From contig JAFRUS010000088.1 in NCBI GenBank assembly GCA_017438745.1, positions 1 through 64,000 on the forward strand: a stretch of DNA of 64,000 bases. Reading direction: 5' to 3'. The position numbers and the translations under genes are program-made. The notes beneath the pieces were generated by a model. It searched no databases and had not been told where the DNA came from. It was given only the letters and a program-made list of their open reading frames with translations. Source of the stretch: Oscillospiraceae bacterium. GTDB taxonomy: Bacteria > Bacillota > Clostridia > Oscillospirales > Ruminococcaceae. Of the stretch, positions 27,369-34,910 are shown piece by piece; position 1 is the first letter of the stretch; every line of letters starts with the position of its first letter.

Positions 27369-28729
27369 CTGCCTCCAATCAGTTTTTTCCAGTACTGAGT
27401 GTTCACTTTTGCTGCGCCCCAGGTAAGTTTGAGCGTGTCGTGAAGTCCGTACTTCTTTATCATATACCATGCGCTTACAGGATTTGCAGTGATTTTATAG
27501 TAGAGCACCATGGTGTACCAGTAATAGCGTCGTACGGAGATCTTATCAGGTTTTACAACAAGATGCGCAAGATCCCATTTTTCGTATTCATCTTCCCGGA
27601 CAATAAAGCGCGGACGGTATTTATCATAGAGTTCCGTGCCGCGCAGAGGTGTCAGCGGCTGCAGATTTACAAAAACAAGACCGAGTTTTTTTATCCAGCG
27701 ATAAAGTGCATTAAAGTCTTCCTTTGTCCAGTCCAGACCGAGAATGAAGGTGCCGTAGCATTCAACACCGTACTTTGACAGTATGCTAACTGCTTTTTCG
27801 TTTATATTAACATTGGTGCGCTTGTTGTAGTCATCGAGCTGACGTGAGTCGCATGATTCGAGTCCGACGATGACTGCGCGCAGACCGACCTGCTTGAAGC
27901 GACTGATCACATCTTCGTTGGCTGCAATAAAGTCAGCTCTTCCGTAGATGAGATATTTTTTCTCTATGCCGTTTTTTTCGAGCATATCGCAGAACTGAAG
28001 TATACGTTCACGTCCCACGAGAAAGTCATCGTCAACGATGTAGATCTCGGTTTCCTTTATCTGAGACAGTTCATTTACTATATCGTCAAGAGACCGTGCA
28101 AAATACTTGTCGTCCATGATCTGACGGCAGAAACAGAATTTACAGTTGTAAGGACAGCCGAATGAAGTCTTGATAAGGCTGCAGTTACGGTGAAACATGT
28201 AGTAGTAATGTTTACGGTATTTACTGACCTTGTTTCTGTCCGGATAGAGGTAGGGGAATGTAGTTTCCTTTTCCGGAGCCGGTTTGTCCCTGTGATAAAT
28301 GCAGTCTATATCACCAGCCGGGGTCTTTCCTTCGAGACTGTCAAGTATTTCGGTAAATGTACGTATACCGTTTGCACGTATGATGAAGTCAACGTATTCT
28401 GATTCAAAATCCTGCGGGTTTACTTCTGCGTGAACACCGCCGATTATCGTTTTGATACGGCTGTCGCAGAGTTTGACTTCGCGGGCGTACGATTTCATTA
28501 TATTAACATGCGAGATATATCCGGTTATACCCACAACGTCAGGATGAAATTCCTCCACGAAGTACCGGACACTTTTCTTTTCTATTATCATGTCAATGAT
28601 TCGGCATTCGTGTCCGGCAGCTTCAATGTTTGCAGATATGTATTCGAGTTCAAGCGGCTCACATATCATGACGTTCTGAAGTCCGATCGTTTCCTTGTCC
28701 GGTCTTGGCCTGAAAAGCAGTACTTTCAT
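27365..28729 (-). CDS. B12-binding-type radical SAM enzyme, cluster member 1
   Basis: The 454-residue protein has MKVLLFRPRPDKETIG, VVGITGYISHVNIM and TIIGGVHAEVNPQDFES in the N-terminal Rossmann-like domain and C192-x3-C196-x2-C199 (FGCPYNCKFCFC) in the SAM barrel. It is the first of the five radical SAM genes, 50 bp after the FemAB-like gene; the upstream AATGAGGTAATT is a plausible ribosome site. The C-terminal 120 residues (AHLVVKPDKISVRRYYWYTM) are shared with members 2-4 and may shape the substrate or carrier site. Confidence 0.85.
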   Translation of the reverse strand: MKVLLFRPRPDKETIGLQNVMICEPLELEYISANIEAAGHECRIIDMIIEKKSVRYFVEEFHPDVVGITGYISHVNIMKSYAREVKLCDSRIKTIIGGVHAEVNPQDFESEYVDFIIRANGIRTFTEILDSLEGKTPAGDIDCIYHRDKPAPEKETTFPYLYPDRNKVSKYRKHYYYMFHRNCSLIKTSFGCPYNCKFCFCRQIMDDKYFARSLDDIVNELSQIKETEIYIVDDDFLVGRERILQFCDMLEKNGIEKKYLIYGRADFIAANEDVISRFKQVGLRAVIVGLESCDSRQLDDYNKRTNVNINEKAVSILSKYGVECYGTFILGLDWTKEDFNALYRWIKKLGLVFVNLQPLTPLRGTELYDKYRPRFIVREDEYEKWDLAHLVVKPDKISVRRYYWYTMVLYYKITANPVSAWYMIKKYGLHDTLKLTWGAAKVNTQYWKKLIGGR

Positions 28730-28779
28730 AATTACCTCATTGATTTCTCCGTCGTTCAGAAAAGCTGACCGTGCGGAAG

Positions 28780-29784
28780 TTATTTGCTGAAAACCTTGTG
28801 ATCAGGAAAGCTGTATCTGTATTCGAGAATGCGTTTTCCTGCCATGGCAAAAAGATTGAGAAAAATATTTGTGTGATGAGCGCAGAAATAGCGTCTGTTA
28901 AGCAGGGCGCCGAACCTCAGCTTTGTTGTTTCCGAAGTCTGACCGAAATCAACGGTACGGCATCCGTTCTGTATTGCGTATTCCACGATCTTGAAGAGCA
29001 TAAGGAAGTAGAGATCAGCTGTTTCATAACGGTAGTCCATGCCGCAGAGCATGAATACCAGCTCGCAGCCGTTCCTTTTCAGAAGAACGAATCCCGTCGG
29101 TTCGCCGTTTCGTAAAAACAGGATCCTGTCGCCCTGCACACGGTCAAAGAATGCTTTTTCAAGACATTCGAGTTTATAGTCAGAACGTTCAAATGTCTGA
29201 AGATAGAGCGGATGAACGTCTGTGCTTCCGTCGTGGATCAGTTTTACAGTTATATCACTGCATCTTTTCAGTGCCAGATTTATACGCCTTCTGTATGCGC
29301 TCCTCATGGAAGCAAGATAGTCGTCAGTGCTTTTAATATTTTCCGGTATTGTCAGGACACATGACGGAAGAGTTTCGCCGTTTGCCATGCCTCTGACTTT
29401 TACCTGTTCGGGAATATTGAGCACCAGCTTGCATCCGCGTATGGTCTTTATGTATTCAAGCATCATTATAATGTCGTTTGTTATGTATCCGCCTGTGCTG
29501 AGTGAACAGGGAAATGCTATCGTCTGGATGTTCATGAAAAATTTAGCTTTTCCAAACGTGAAAAGATCCATGCGGTTAAGATACATGGTGAAGAAAGCAT
29601 ATTTTTCACCGCATTCCAGAAAATAATATTTCTGCGGCAGAGGATTGGCTGTTCTTAGAAGAGTAAGCATTTCCTGCGTGAAAGGCCACGGAAGCTCCGA
29701 TTCCGGAAAGTCTTTTCTGATGGCAGAGCTTTTTCGCATTATTCCGAATATTTCTTCCGGAGACTCACTGATGCTCACTTTCAT
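28780..29784 (-). CDS. FemAB/GNAT-like acyltransferase
   Basis: The frame is open to 29877 but overlaps the upstream gene by 89 bp; ATG 29784, 4 bp after that stop, is the most economical start (29808 is an alternative; neither has a strong ribosome site). The roughly 334-residue protein has two GNAT-like halves; the second has FLRNGEPTGFVLLKRNGCEL and TADLYFLMLFKIVEYAIQNG, then VDFGQTSETTKLRFGA, characteristic of the Acetyltransf_6/FemAB-like families that transfer acyl or aminoacyl groups. In context it may transfer the acyl chain from the ACP to an amine or sugar acceptor. Confidence 0.7.
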   Translation of the reverse strand: MKVSISESPEEIFGIMRKSSAIRKDFPESELPWPFTQEMLTLLRTANPLPQKYYFLECGEKYAFFTMYLNRMDLFTFGKAKFFMNIQTIAFPCSLSTGGYITNDIIMMLEYIKTIRGCKLVLNIPEQVKVRGMANGETLPSCVLTIPENIKSTDDYLASMRSAYRRRINLALKRCSDITVKLIHDGSTDVHPLYLQTFERSDYKLECLEKAFFDRVQGDRILFLRNGEPTGFVLLKRNGCELVFMLCGMDYRYETADLYFLMLFKIVEYAIQNGCRTVDFGQTSETTKLRFGALLNRRYFCAHHTNIFLNLFAMAGKRILEYRYSFPDHKVFSK

Positions 29785-29788
29785 GTCA

Positions 29789-30877
29789 TTATTTAATGTC
29801 TTTTTCATATACAGTATATTTTTTATACGTTTCATCGCAGAGAGCCTTGCAGAAACTGTTTGAGTCCGTGTTTTCATCGAGGATCCAGGAAGTTTCCATC
29901 TGTACGCATCCCTGTTTTTTCATTGAGTCGTAAACGTGCTTTATAAGTGCCATCGGAAGTCCGGAAGACCGGTATTCTTTAAGTACTCCGTATTCCATTA
30001 CCTTGCCTGTTCTGATGCTCTTTCCTTTAAGAAGGTTAAGGAAAAAATGTTTCGTTCCGAATGCTTCTCCCGGGGCGGCTAGTTCGTTCCAGTCGGGATA
30101 CCACATGATAAAACCGACCGGTTTGCCGTTGTGATAAGCGAAAACAAGAGAATTCTCCTTCATGAACAGGAAAAGAGTTTTCAGCATTTCGCAGTCATCT
30201 TCATAGCAGCGTTTATAGTAGTAGCGGTGTTCCGTAAAGCATGAGTTGTTAAGATCAGTATAGATCTTTGCATATTCGGTGAACCTGCTTTTGTCGAAAC
30301 AGCGGAATTCGTATGAACGTTCCAGTTTTGCGATGAGTCTGTCAAAACGTTTAAGGCGGTCATCGAGCTTTGAAGTGAAGTATGAACTGAGTCCGGTCTC
30401 GCTGCAGCCAAGACTGCGGAAGTAGTCGTTGTAGTAAGCAGGATTGCCCGGGGATGAGAAGGAATTCTTCTTTTCAAAATGGGAATCAAGAAGGCCGAGT
30501 CCGTAGTTGACATGGCCGTAAAGACCGATGACGACCTTGCTGCATCCGTGTTCCTTTCCGATTTTCTCAGTTTCACGGACAAGCATTTCTGCTGCGTCAG
30601 CTCTGTCAGGCAGAGATTCGAAAAAACAGAGCTGTATGTATTCCGGAAGCTCCTTTGTATAAGCTGTGATCCCGCAGCAGATTATCTCCCCGTTTTCAGT
30701 TACCATGAGGGGACAGACGGACATGTTTTTGATGAAATTCAGTTTCCCCGAGAAGATCTCCTTAAGCATATAGTAGTTGTTGTCAACATAAATACCCTGA
30801 CCGGAATACAGCTTTTTCCTGAAGTCAAGAAGCCTTTTCTGAAGAGCTCTGCTGTCTGCTCTGATAACTTCTGTCAT
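29789..30877 (-). CDS. GNAT-family acyltransferase
   Basis: The 362-residue protein has a C-terminal GNAT fold: SLVFAYHNGKPVGFIMWYPD (beta 4), KVMEYGVLKEYRSSGLPMAL (the acyl-CoA/ACP pyrophosphate loop R-x-x-G-x-A variant) and MKKQGCVQMETSWILDENTD. The N-terminal half resembles a second, degenerate GNAT lobe. The start overlaps the ACP gene's stop by four bases (ATGA), showing translational coupling. With its neighbour it provides two acyl-transfer steps for the ACP-bound product; the acceptor is unknown. Confidence 0.75.
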   Translation of the reverse strand: MTEVIRADSRALQKRLLDFRKKLYSGQGIYVDNNYYMLKEIFSGKLNFIKNMSVCPLMVTENGEIICCGITAYTKELPEYIQLCFFESLPDRADAAEMLVRETEKIGKEHGCSKVVIGLYGHVNYGLGLLDSHFEKKNSFSSPGNPAYYNDYFRSLGCSETGLSSYFTSKLDDRLKRFDRLIAKLERSYEFRCFDKSRFTEYAKIYTDLNNSCFTEHRYYYKRCYEDDCEMLKTLFLFMKENSLVFAYHNGKPVGFIMWYPDWNELAAPGEAFGTKHFFLNLLKGKSIRTGKVMEYGVLKEYRSSGLPMALIKHVYDSMKKQGCVQMETSWILDENTDSNSFCKALCDETYKKYTVYEKDIK

Positions 30878-31104
30878 CTTTTCTGTCCTGTCAGTTTTTC
30901 AAGAAGAGCACTCATTTCTCCGACTGTATTCAGATGACGGTATTCTTCTTCTTCGATCTCAATCCCGAATTCCTCTTCGGCAATACACAGAAGGTTCATA
31001 AGGTCGAAGGAATTCAGTCCGAGATCTGTCTTGAAGTTCATTTCCGGTGACAGATTATTTATTCCGTACTCTTTTGAGAGCAGTTTTTTTATTTCATCAA
31101 ACAT
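30874..31104 (-). CDS. Acyl carrier protein
   Basis: The 76-residue acidic helical protein has DLGLNSFDLMNLL, in which the Ser is the expected attachment point for 4'-phosphopantetheine, followed by the acidic helix III region EEEFGIEIEEEEY. Size and pattern fit a free-standing ACP. It overlaps the ligase stop by 8 bp and the GNAT start by 4 bp, so it is made together with them. It is not beside fab genes, which argues for a dedicated secondary-metabolism or modified-lipid carrier. Confidence 0.9.
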   Translation of the reverse strand: MFDEIKKLLSKEYGINNLSPEMNFKTDLGLNSFDLMNLLCIAEEEFGIEIEEEEYRHLNTVGEMSALLEKLTGQKR

Positions 31105-32662
31105 ACAGGTTTCTCCTTATCTTTTTTGAGCTGTTTTTTTCAAATCCTGTTTTCATTATTTCATGTTCGTCGATATGCATGTAATCAGGAAGCTCAGCGT
31201 TTATACGTTTTATGTCTTCAGAAAGCGTCTTTCCGTCCTCGTTTTCCTTTAAGACGATAAGAGCCTTGATAACTGCCGTTTTACCGGAACGAGAGGGGAT
31301 CACCAGTGATTCCGAAACGTAAGGCAGCTTTGCGAGTTTTGCTTCAAGATATTCAGGCGGGACGTTTTTACCGTTTTCAGTTATAATTAGATTTTTTTTG
31401 CGTCCCGTTACGAAAATTACCCTGCCTTCTGTATAGCCGATATCGCCTGTGGCAAAATACCCGTCATGCATACAGGCATCAGTCGCTTCTTTGTTTTTGT
31501 AGTATCCGAGCATGACGTTCGGACCTTTTACAAGTATTTCACCGTCATCTGCGATTTTTACATCTATGTTTTTCATTATGGTTCCGGCACTTCCGGTTAC
31601 GTTGTTTCCGGTTCTGCTGACGGCGATGGTAGGGGAGCACTCGGTGAGTCCGTAACCGTTGAGTATGGTAATTCCCAGATCTCCGAATTTGTCAACCAGA
31701 TCGCTGTTAAGTGCGGCACCGCCGTTTACGACAAGCCGCAGCCGTTTGTTTATGAAGTTACCGAAGAAGATATGCCTTAAGTCTATTTTAAATTTCAGAA
31801 AGAATCTGCTTACTGCGACCATGCGGGCAAAAGCTTTTTCCTTTCCGCGGCGTTTTATCTCACGCATAATACCGTCGTACATTCCTTCTATGACCATAGG
31901 AACAGCCCCGAAGAAGAAAGGGTCGAAGGTTTTGATGTCACGCATAAGGTACTTAAGCTGAGTGCACAGACAGAGTGTTGTCCCGTTATAGAGTGTTGCG
32001 AGCATACACGGGTTGAATCCGTATGTGTGGTTCATCGGAAGAAACGCCAGTGTCGGATTTTCAAGAACATTGTTTTCAAGTGTGCCGCGGACGTTTACAA
32101 TAACGTTATACTGGCTGAGCATGACACCTTTTATGTTTCCGTCAGTTCCGGAAGTTGAGGCAAGCACTGCAAACCTGTCCTTGTCAGTGCATGAGGCGCT
32201 TTTAAAAAATTCCGTAACAGAAGATTCTTTTTCGAGAACTGAACGCAGTTCAGTGTCGGTATTTACTTTTGTTACGGATGTATCATGTATTTTATCTGCT
32301 GTTTTGTCAGTACAGAAGACAAGATCTGTATCAAAGTCGTCAAGGCATTTTAAAAGTGTTCCTGAGTCAAGCTCGCGGTCGAGCGGAATAATGACATTGT
32401 CAAGAACTGCAGCAAGATAAATAACAATGTATTCATAGCGGTTTTCGGAGACGACCGCTATGTGTTTGCCTGAATAATCATTTTCACGAAACCAGCTGTA
32501 CAGCGAAGCGACGTGTCCGGTAAGCTCCCGGTATGTTATATCAGTAATTCTGCTGCCTGACATAAAGCGGACGGCGACATTGTCAGAACTTGTTTCGTAC
32601 CGTCCTTTCAGCATTTCATAAAAGCTGTCATAAATGACTGTATCAAGATATGGATAGTCCAA
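31097..32662 (-). CDS. Acyl-AMP ligase (AMP-binding enzyme, FadD-like)
   Basis: The 521-residue enzyme has the adenylation motifs STSGTDGNIKG (A3, a variant of TSGTTGxPKG), NGYGLTECSP (A5), YFATGDIGY (A7), GRKKNLIITENGKNV (A8) and a C-terminal KNSSKKIRRN whose Lys fits A10. It should activate a carboxylic acid as acyl-AMP and pass it to the adjacent ACP. The start codon is TTG, nine bases after GGAGGA; no ATG fits. It is the first gene of the nine-gene operon. Fatty acid is the likeliest substrate, by motif resemblance only. Confidence 0.85.
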   Translation of the reverse strand: MDYPYLDTVIYDSFYEMLKGRYETSSDNVAVRFMSGSRITDITYRELTGHVASLYSWFRENDYSGKHIAVVSENRYEYIVIYLAAVLDNVIIPLDRELDSGTLLKCLDDFDTDLVFCTDKTADKIHDTSVTKVNTDTELRSVLEKESSVTEFFKSASCTDKDRFAVLASTSGTDGNIKGVMLSQYNVIVNVRGTLENNVLENPTLAFLPMNHTYGFNPCMLATLYNGTTLCLCTQLKYLMRDIKTFDPFFFGAVPMVIEGMYDGIMREIKRRGKEKAFARMVAVSRFFLKFKIDLRHIFFGNFINKRLRLVVNGGAALNSDLVDKFGDLGITILNGYGLTECSPTIAVSRTGNNVTGSAGTIMKNIDVKIADDGEILVKGPNVMLGYYKNKEATDACMHDGYFATGDIGYTEGRVIFVTGRKKNLIITENGKNVPPEYLEAKLAKLPYVSESLVIPSRSGKTAVIKALIVLKENEDGKTLSEDIKRINAELPDYMHIDEHEIMKTGFEKNSSKKIRRNLYV

Positions 32663-32716
32663 TAAAGTATCCTCCGTGGTTTCGTAAAAGAAATCATTTG
32701 CTTTCTCTGTTATTCT

Positions 32717-32745
32717 ATTATATAATAATATTAAAAATAAGTCTA
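32717..32745 (-). promoter_or_regulatory. Promoter of the nine-gene radical SAM operon
   Basis: On the minus strand TAGACT (32745-32740), 17 bp, TATAAT (32722-32717). The -35 box is weak (TAGACT against TTGACA), which allows activator control or low basal expression. It lies about 55 bp before the TTG start. Confidence 0.65.
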
Positions 32746-32792
32746 TCTTTTTTGTACAGAAAATAATATGACTTATGAAATGAGGTATGAGT

Positions 32793-32852
32793 ATGATAAG
32801 AGATGAAATTACACGGGAGTTTTACAGTTCAACAATAAAATATTCGTCATAA
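32793..32852 (+). pseudogene. Tiny AlkD-like N-terminal remnant
   Basis: ATG 32793 opens MIRDEITREFYSSTIKYSS and stops at 32850-32852. The first seven residues equal those of the truncated AlkD gene at 18695 (MIRDEITENLF), and the upstream ATGAGG layout is similar. It is a stub left by deletion. Confidence 0.5.
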
Positions 32853-33036
32853 ATCCCGTAAATAGGGCGATTTTTTTGTCAAGAAAATATTCTTGATTAC
32901 TACCTTTCAAGAAAAATATCAACAGCCTCTAACAGACGTATTTACGTCGATTAGAGGCTGCTTTTGCTTTTAAAACTGTAAAACTCGGGATTTTACATTG
33001 CTTTTATTAATTTGTCAATGAAAATTGTTGCACAGC
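32853..33036. other. Intergenic stretch between radical SAM operon and TA pair
   Basis: Contains a plus-strand terminator (AGCCTCTAA/TTAGAGGCT around an ACGT-rich loop, then CTTTTGCTTTT, about 32927-32972). Nothing else is recognised. Confidence 0.6.
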
Positions 33037-33073
33037 AACTATAATAGCACGCCGAAGGCGTACCGAGTAAATG
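33037..33073. repeat. 37-bp direct repeat, left copy
   Basis: Begins AACTATAATAGCACGCCGAA and ends GAGTAAATG, with an ACGCC/GGCGT hairpin. Identical to 33970-34006, on the other side of the toxin-antitoxin pair. The TATAATAGC-hairpin part resembles the right half of family A elements. Confidence 0.85.
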
Positions 33074-33104
33074 ATTCAACTGGCGCAGTTTAATTTTTCG
33101 TATG

Positions 33105-33133
33105 TTTACTTTTTCATCGTGATATGATATAAT
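33105..33133 (+). promoter_or_regulatory. Promoter of VapBC-like pair
   Basis: TTTACT (33105-33110), 17 bp, TATAAT (33128-33133), about 80 bp before the antitoxin start. Confidence 0.7.
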
Positions 33134-33214
33134 TTAAGCAAGAAAGCAAGACTATGATATTATATAAGCTATCAATGATGTATAGTTATACGAAATATTT
33201 GGGAGGGATGATTT

Positions 33215-33451
33215 ATGTCAGCATTACAGTTACAGGCTTATGAATTAATGGGAAAACTGAGTGAAAGTAAGCTTCAGCTTATCATTGAAATTATGAATGG
33301 TTTTATAAATACCGCAGATGAGGGAAACAATGAAGTGGTAAAAGAAAGAAGACCTATAGGTATGTTTGAAGGCGAGAAATTCCTTGCTGATAATTATGAT
33401 ATTGACGATGATAATGATGAAATAGCTGCTATGTTTGGAGTAAGTGAATGA
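33215..33451 (+). CDS. Antitoxin of PIN-domain toxin pair
   Basis: The 78-residue acidic protein starts behind GGGAGGGATG. The N-terminal half (LQAYELMGKLSESKLQLIIE) is the helical segment found in many small clostridial antitoxins that precede PIN toxins; the C-terminal half has RRPIGMFEGEKFLADN and a run of Asp/Asn residues, a flexible acidic tail suited to wrapping a toxin. Its stop overlaps the toxin start by four bases (ATGA). It probably also represses the promoter upstream. Confidence 0.75.
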   Translation: MSALQLQAYELMGKLSESKLQLIIEIMNGFINTADEGNNEVVKERRPIGMFEGEKFLADNYDIDDDNDEIAAMFGVSE

Positions 33452-33852
33452 GAATTCTACTGGATACACATATAATATTATGGGCAATGAACGGAAATAA
33501 TGAACTGTCCGGAAATGCAAGAGAATTAATATCTGATCCTTCTAATGATGTTTTTTACAGTATAGCATCTGTATGGGAAGTAACAATTAAACATATAGCA
33601 CATCCCGATAAAATGATGATAACAGGTGTGCAGTTCAGTGAAAACTGTAAGAAGATGGGCTTTGCAAAGCTATCAATCAGAGAAGAGCATATTGTATTGC
33701 TTGAAAACCTTAGAAGAGCGGAGAATTCCAAACCTCATAACGATCCTTTTGACAGATTACTTATATGTCAGGCTAAAGCAGAAGGATTAAGATTTATGAA
33801 GCATGACAGTCTAATACCTGATTATAATGAAGAATGTGTGCTTTCTGTTTAG
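33448..33852 (+). CDS. VapC-type PIN-domain ribonuclease toxin
   Basis: The 134-residue protein has the PIN-domain acidic set: LLDTHIILWAM (D6), ASVWEVTIK (Glu near 43), NDPFDRLLICQAK (two Asp near 98-101) and a C-terminal MKHDSLIPDY. PIN toxins cleave tRNA or rRNA when free of antitoxin. It overlaps the antitoxin gene by four bases. The two-gene unit with its promoter lies between two identical 37-bp repeats. Confidence 0.85.
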   Translation: MRILLDTHIILWAMNGNNELSGNARELISDPSNDVFYSIASVWEVTIKHIAHPDKMMITGVQFSENCKKMGFAKLSIREEHIVLLENLRRAENSKPHNDPFDRLLICQAKAEGLRFMKHDSLIPDYNEECVLSV

Positions 33853-33894
33853 ATTAGTGTATTCAAATCTAATCATAAATGTAAACAGAAGAAA

Positions 33895-33941
33895 GCCTCG
33901 TATCAGCGGTGTTTTTACACTGATTGGTACGGGGTTTTTTC
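33895..33941 (+). terminator. Intrinsic terminator after toxin gene
   Basis: CCTCGTATCAGCGGTGT pairs imperfectly with ACACTGATTGGTACGGGG, followed by six T and CGTT. Confidence 0.75.
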
Positions 33942-33969
33942 GTTAAAAGGTTGCTGCTGTCGCTGCAGA

Positions 33970-34006
33970 AACTATAATAGCACGCCGAAGGCGTACCGAG
34001 TAAATG
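33970..34006. repeat. 37-bp direct repeat, right copy
   Basis: Identical to 33037-33073. It is followed at once by a further small palindrome GGCGCCTGCGGCGC. The rest of the gap to 34155 shows no gene. Confidence 0.85.
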
Positions 34007-34155
34007 GTGGCGCCTGCGGCGCAATAGAAACAGCGTCTGTTAAAAAAATATATCAGAACTTGTTTTTAATTTAAAGAATACAATGATTATAATAAAACAG
34101 CGCTGGTTCAGATAAATAGCTTAGCTACGTCCGAGTCAGCGCTGCTTTTGTTCAA

Positions 34156-34449
34156 TCATTTTTTTGCACGTGCAAATATATCTCGTACAATGAAGTATTC
34201 ATATGCATCAGGATACTCTTCGACACACTGTTTTTCCTGCAAAACCTTAAAATCGGTTTTATTAGAAGCGATAATAGCTTTCAATAAATCTTTCTGTTCT
34301 GCAGTGCAATTGTGTGGATTAATCCCTGTATTCCTAAGCCTGCGTTCCAATGAAACAGCTCTCATTTTTTTGGCAAATTCAATTGCATCTTCACGTCTTA
34401 CTGGTCCGCAGATAACTTGATATCTGAAAATAACGTAGTAATTTTCTAT
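34156..34449 (-). CDS. Small basic protein with non-standard or lost start codon
   Basis: The frame is open up to ATG 34533, but that ATG and the next codons lie in a remnant of another gene (34509-34535). A perfect AGGAGG (plus-strand CCTCCT, 34457-34462) sits seven bases before an ATA codon at 34449, giving ENYYVIFRYQVICGPVRRED after it. So the natural start is probably here and is ATA, or a mutated ATG. The roughly 97-residue product is helical and basic (KKMRAVSLERRLRNTG) with no recognised family. Confidence 0.5.
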   Translation of the reverse strand: MENYYVIFRYQVICGPVRREDAIEFAKKMRAVSLERRLRNTGINPHNCTAEQKDLLKAIIASNKTDFKVLQEKQCVEEYPDAYEYFIVRDIFARAKK

Positions 34450-34508
34450 GGTAATTCCTCCTAAAAAATAAAATATGATTAGAACCGTGGCAGTTAAGTA
34501 ATATGAAA

Positions 34509-34535
34509 TCAGACAAAACCGTAACTTTTCCATCC
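34509..34535 (-). pseudogene. C-terminal nine codons of a homologue of the gene at 48275
   Basis: The minus strand reads GWKSYGFV and TGA; the intact gene at 48275 ends GWTSYGFV and TGA. The promoter/operator region that lies upstream of that gene follows at 34548-34590, so nearly the entire gene has been deleted between. Confidence 0.6.
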
Positions 34536-34556
34536 GCAGTTCTTTACCTTGATATG

Positions 34557-34584
34557 ATTATAGCACAAACCGGTGTGTCAAAAT
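34557..34584 (-). promoter_or_regulatory. Decayed promoter/operator matching 48879-48903
   Basis: ATTATA, then GCACAAACCGGTGTGTCAAA, parallels the region before the 48275 gene. The ACA..TGTGT inverted repeat is partly kept. Confidence 0.5.
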
Positions 34585-34646
34585 CAGTACAACGGGAAAC
34601 GGATATTCAGAAAAATCTATACGCTAATTATACATCTGTCTATTAA

Positions 34647-34721
34647 CAAAGTCAAGAATAACAATATTCATCCTTGACGCACACAATAATAAATGTTATG
34701 ATTTCATAGATGAATAATAAC
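34647..34721 (+). promoter_or_regulatory. Promoter block, copy 2 of 3
   Basis: TTGACG (34674-34679), 17 bp, TATGAT (34697-34702), embedded in the same 75 bp as copy 1. Here it precedes a truncated WYL-regulator gene and, further on, the LRR-dockerin gene. Confidence 0.85.
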
Positions 34722-34734
34722 GGAGGATTACAAG

Positions 34735-34893
34735 ATGCCCGGCACAGAAAAGAATTCAATACAGAGATTAAAGATTCTCTACCTATATAAGATAATGCTC
34801 GAACAGACTGATGAACTGCATCCGATCACAGTGAGAACTTTTGAATTTTCCAAACGGTGTTTGGAAAATTGCAGACTTTACAATAAATATTAA
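34735..34893 (+). pseudogene. WYL-family regulator, N-terminal fragment
   Basis: ATG 34735, behind CGGAGGATTACAAG, encodes MPGTEKNSIQRLKILYLYKI, then MLEQTDELHPITV, matching the first 33 residues of the WYL regulator at 49068 (MSENTSMQRLKILYLYKIFL and so on). After ITV the sequence diverges into a 12-bp perfect palindrome and stops at 34891. The DNA-binding helix and WYL domain are missing. Confidence 0.75.
34844..34870. promoter_or_regulatory. Perfect 12-bp inverted repeat in the leader of the LRR-dockerin gene
   Basis: AATTTTCCAAAC, GGT, GTTTGGAAAATT. It sits 40 bp before ATG 34911, without a T-tract on the plus strand. It could be an operator or an RNA stem affecting translation. Confidence 0.6.
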
Positions 34894-34910
34894 AAAATGA
34901 GGAATCAAAT

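Noticed and set aside
22013-32662. Reading the radical SAM cluster as hopanoid (hpn) genes or as a RiPP locus
   Set aside because: Only the last gene resembles HpnJ. No squalene-type or other hpn genes and no precursor peptide, RRE or SPASM domain are present.
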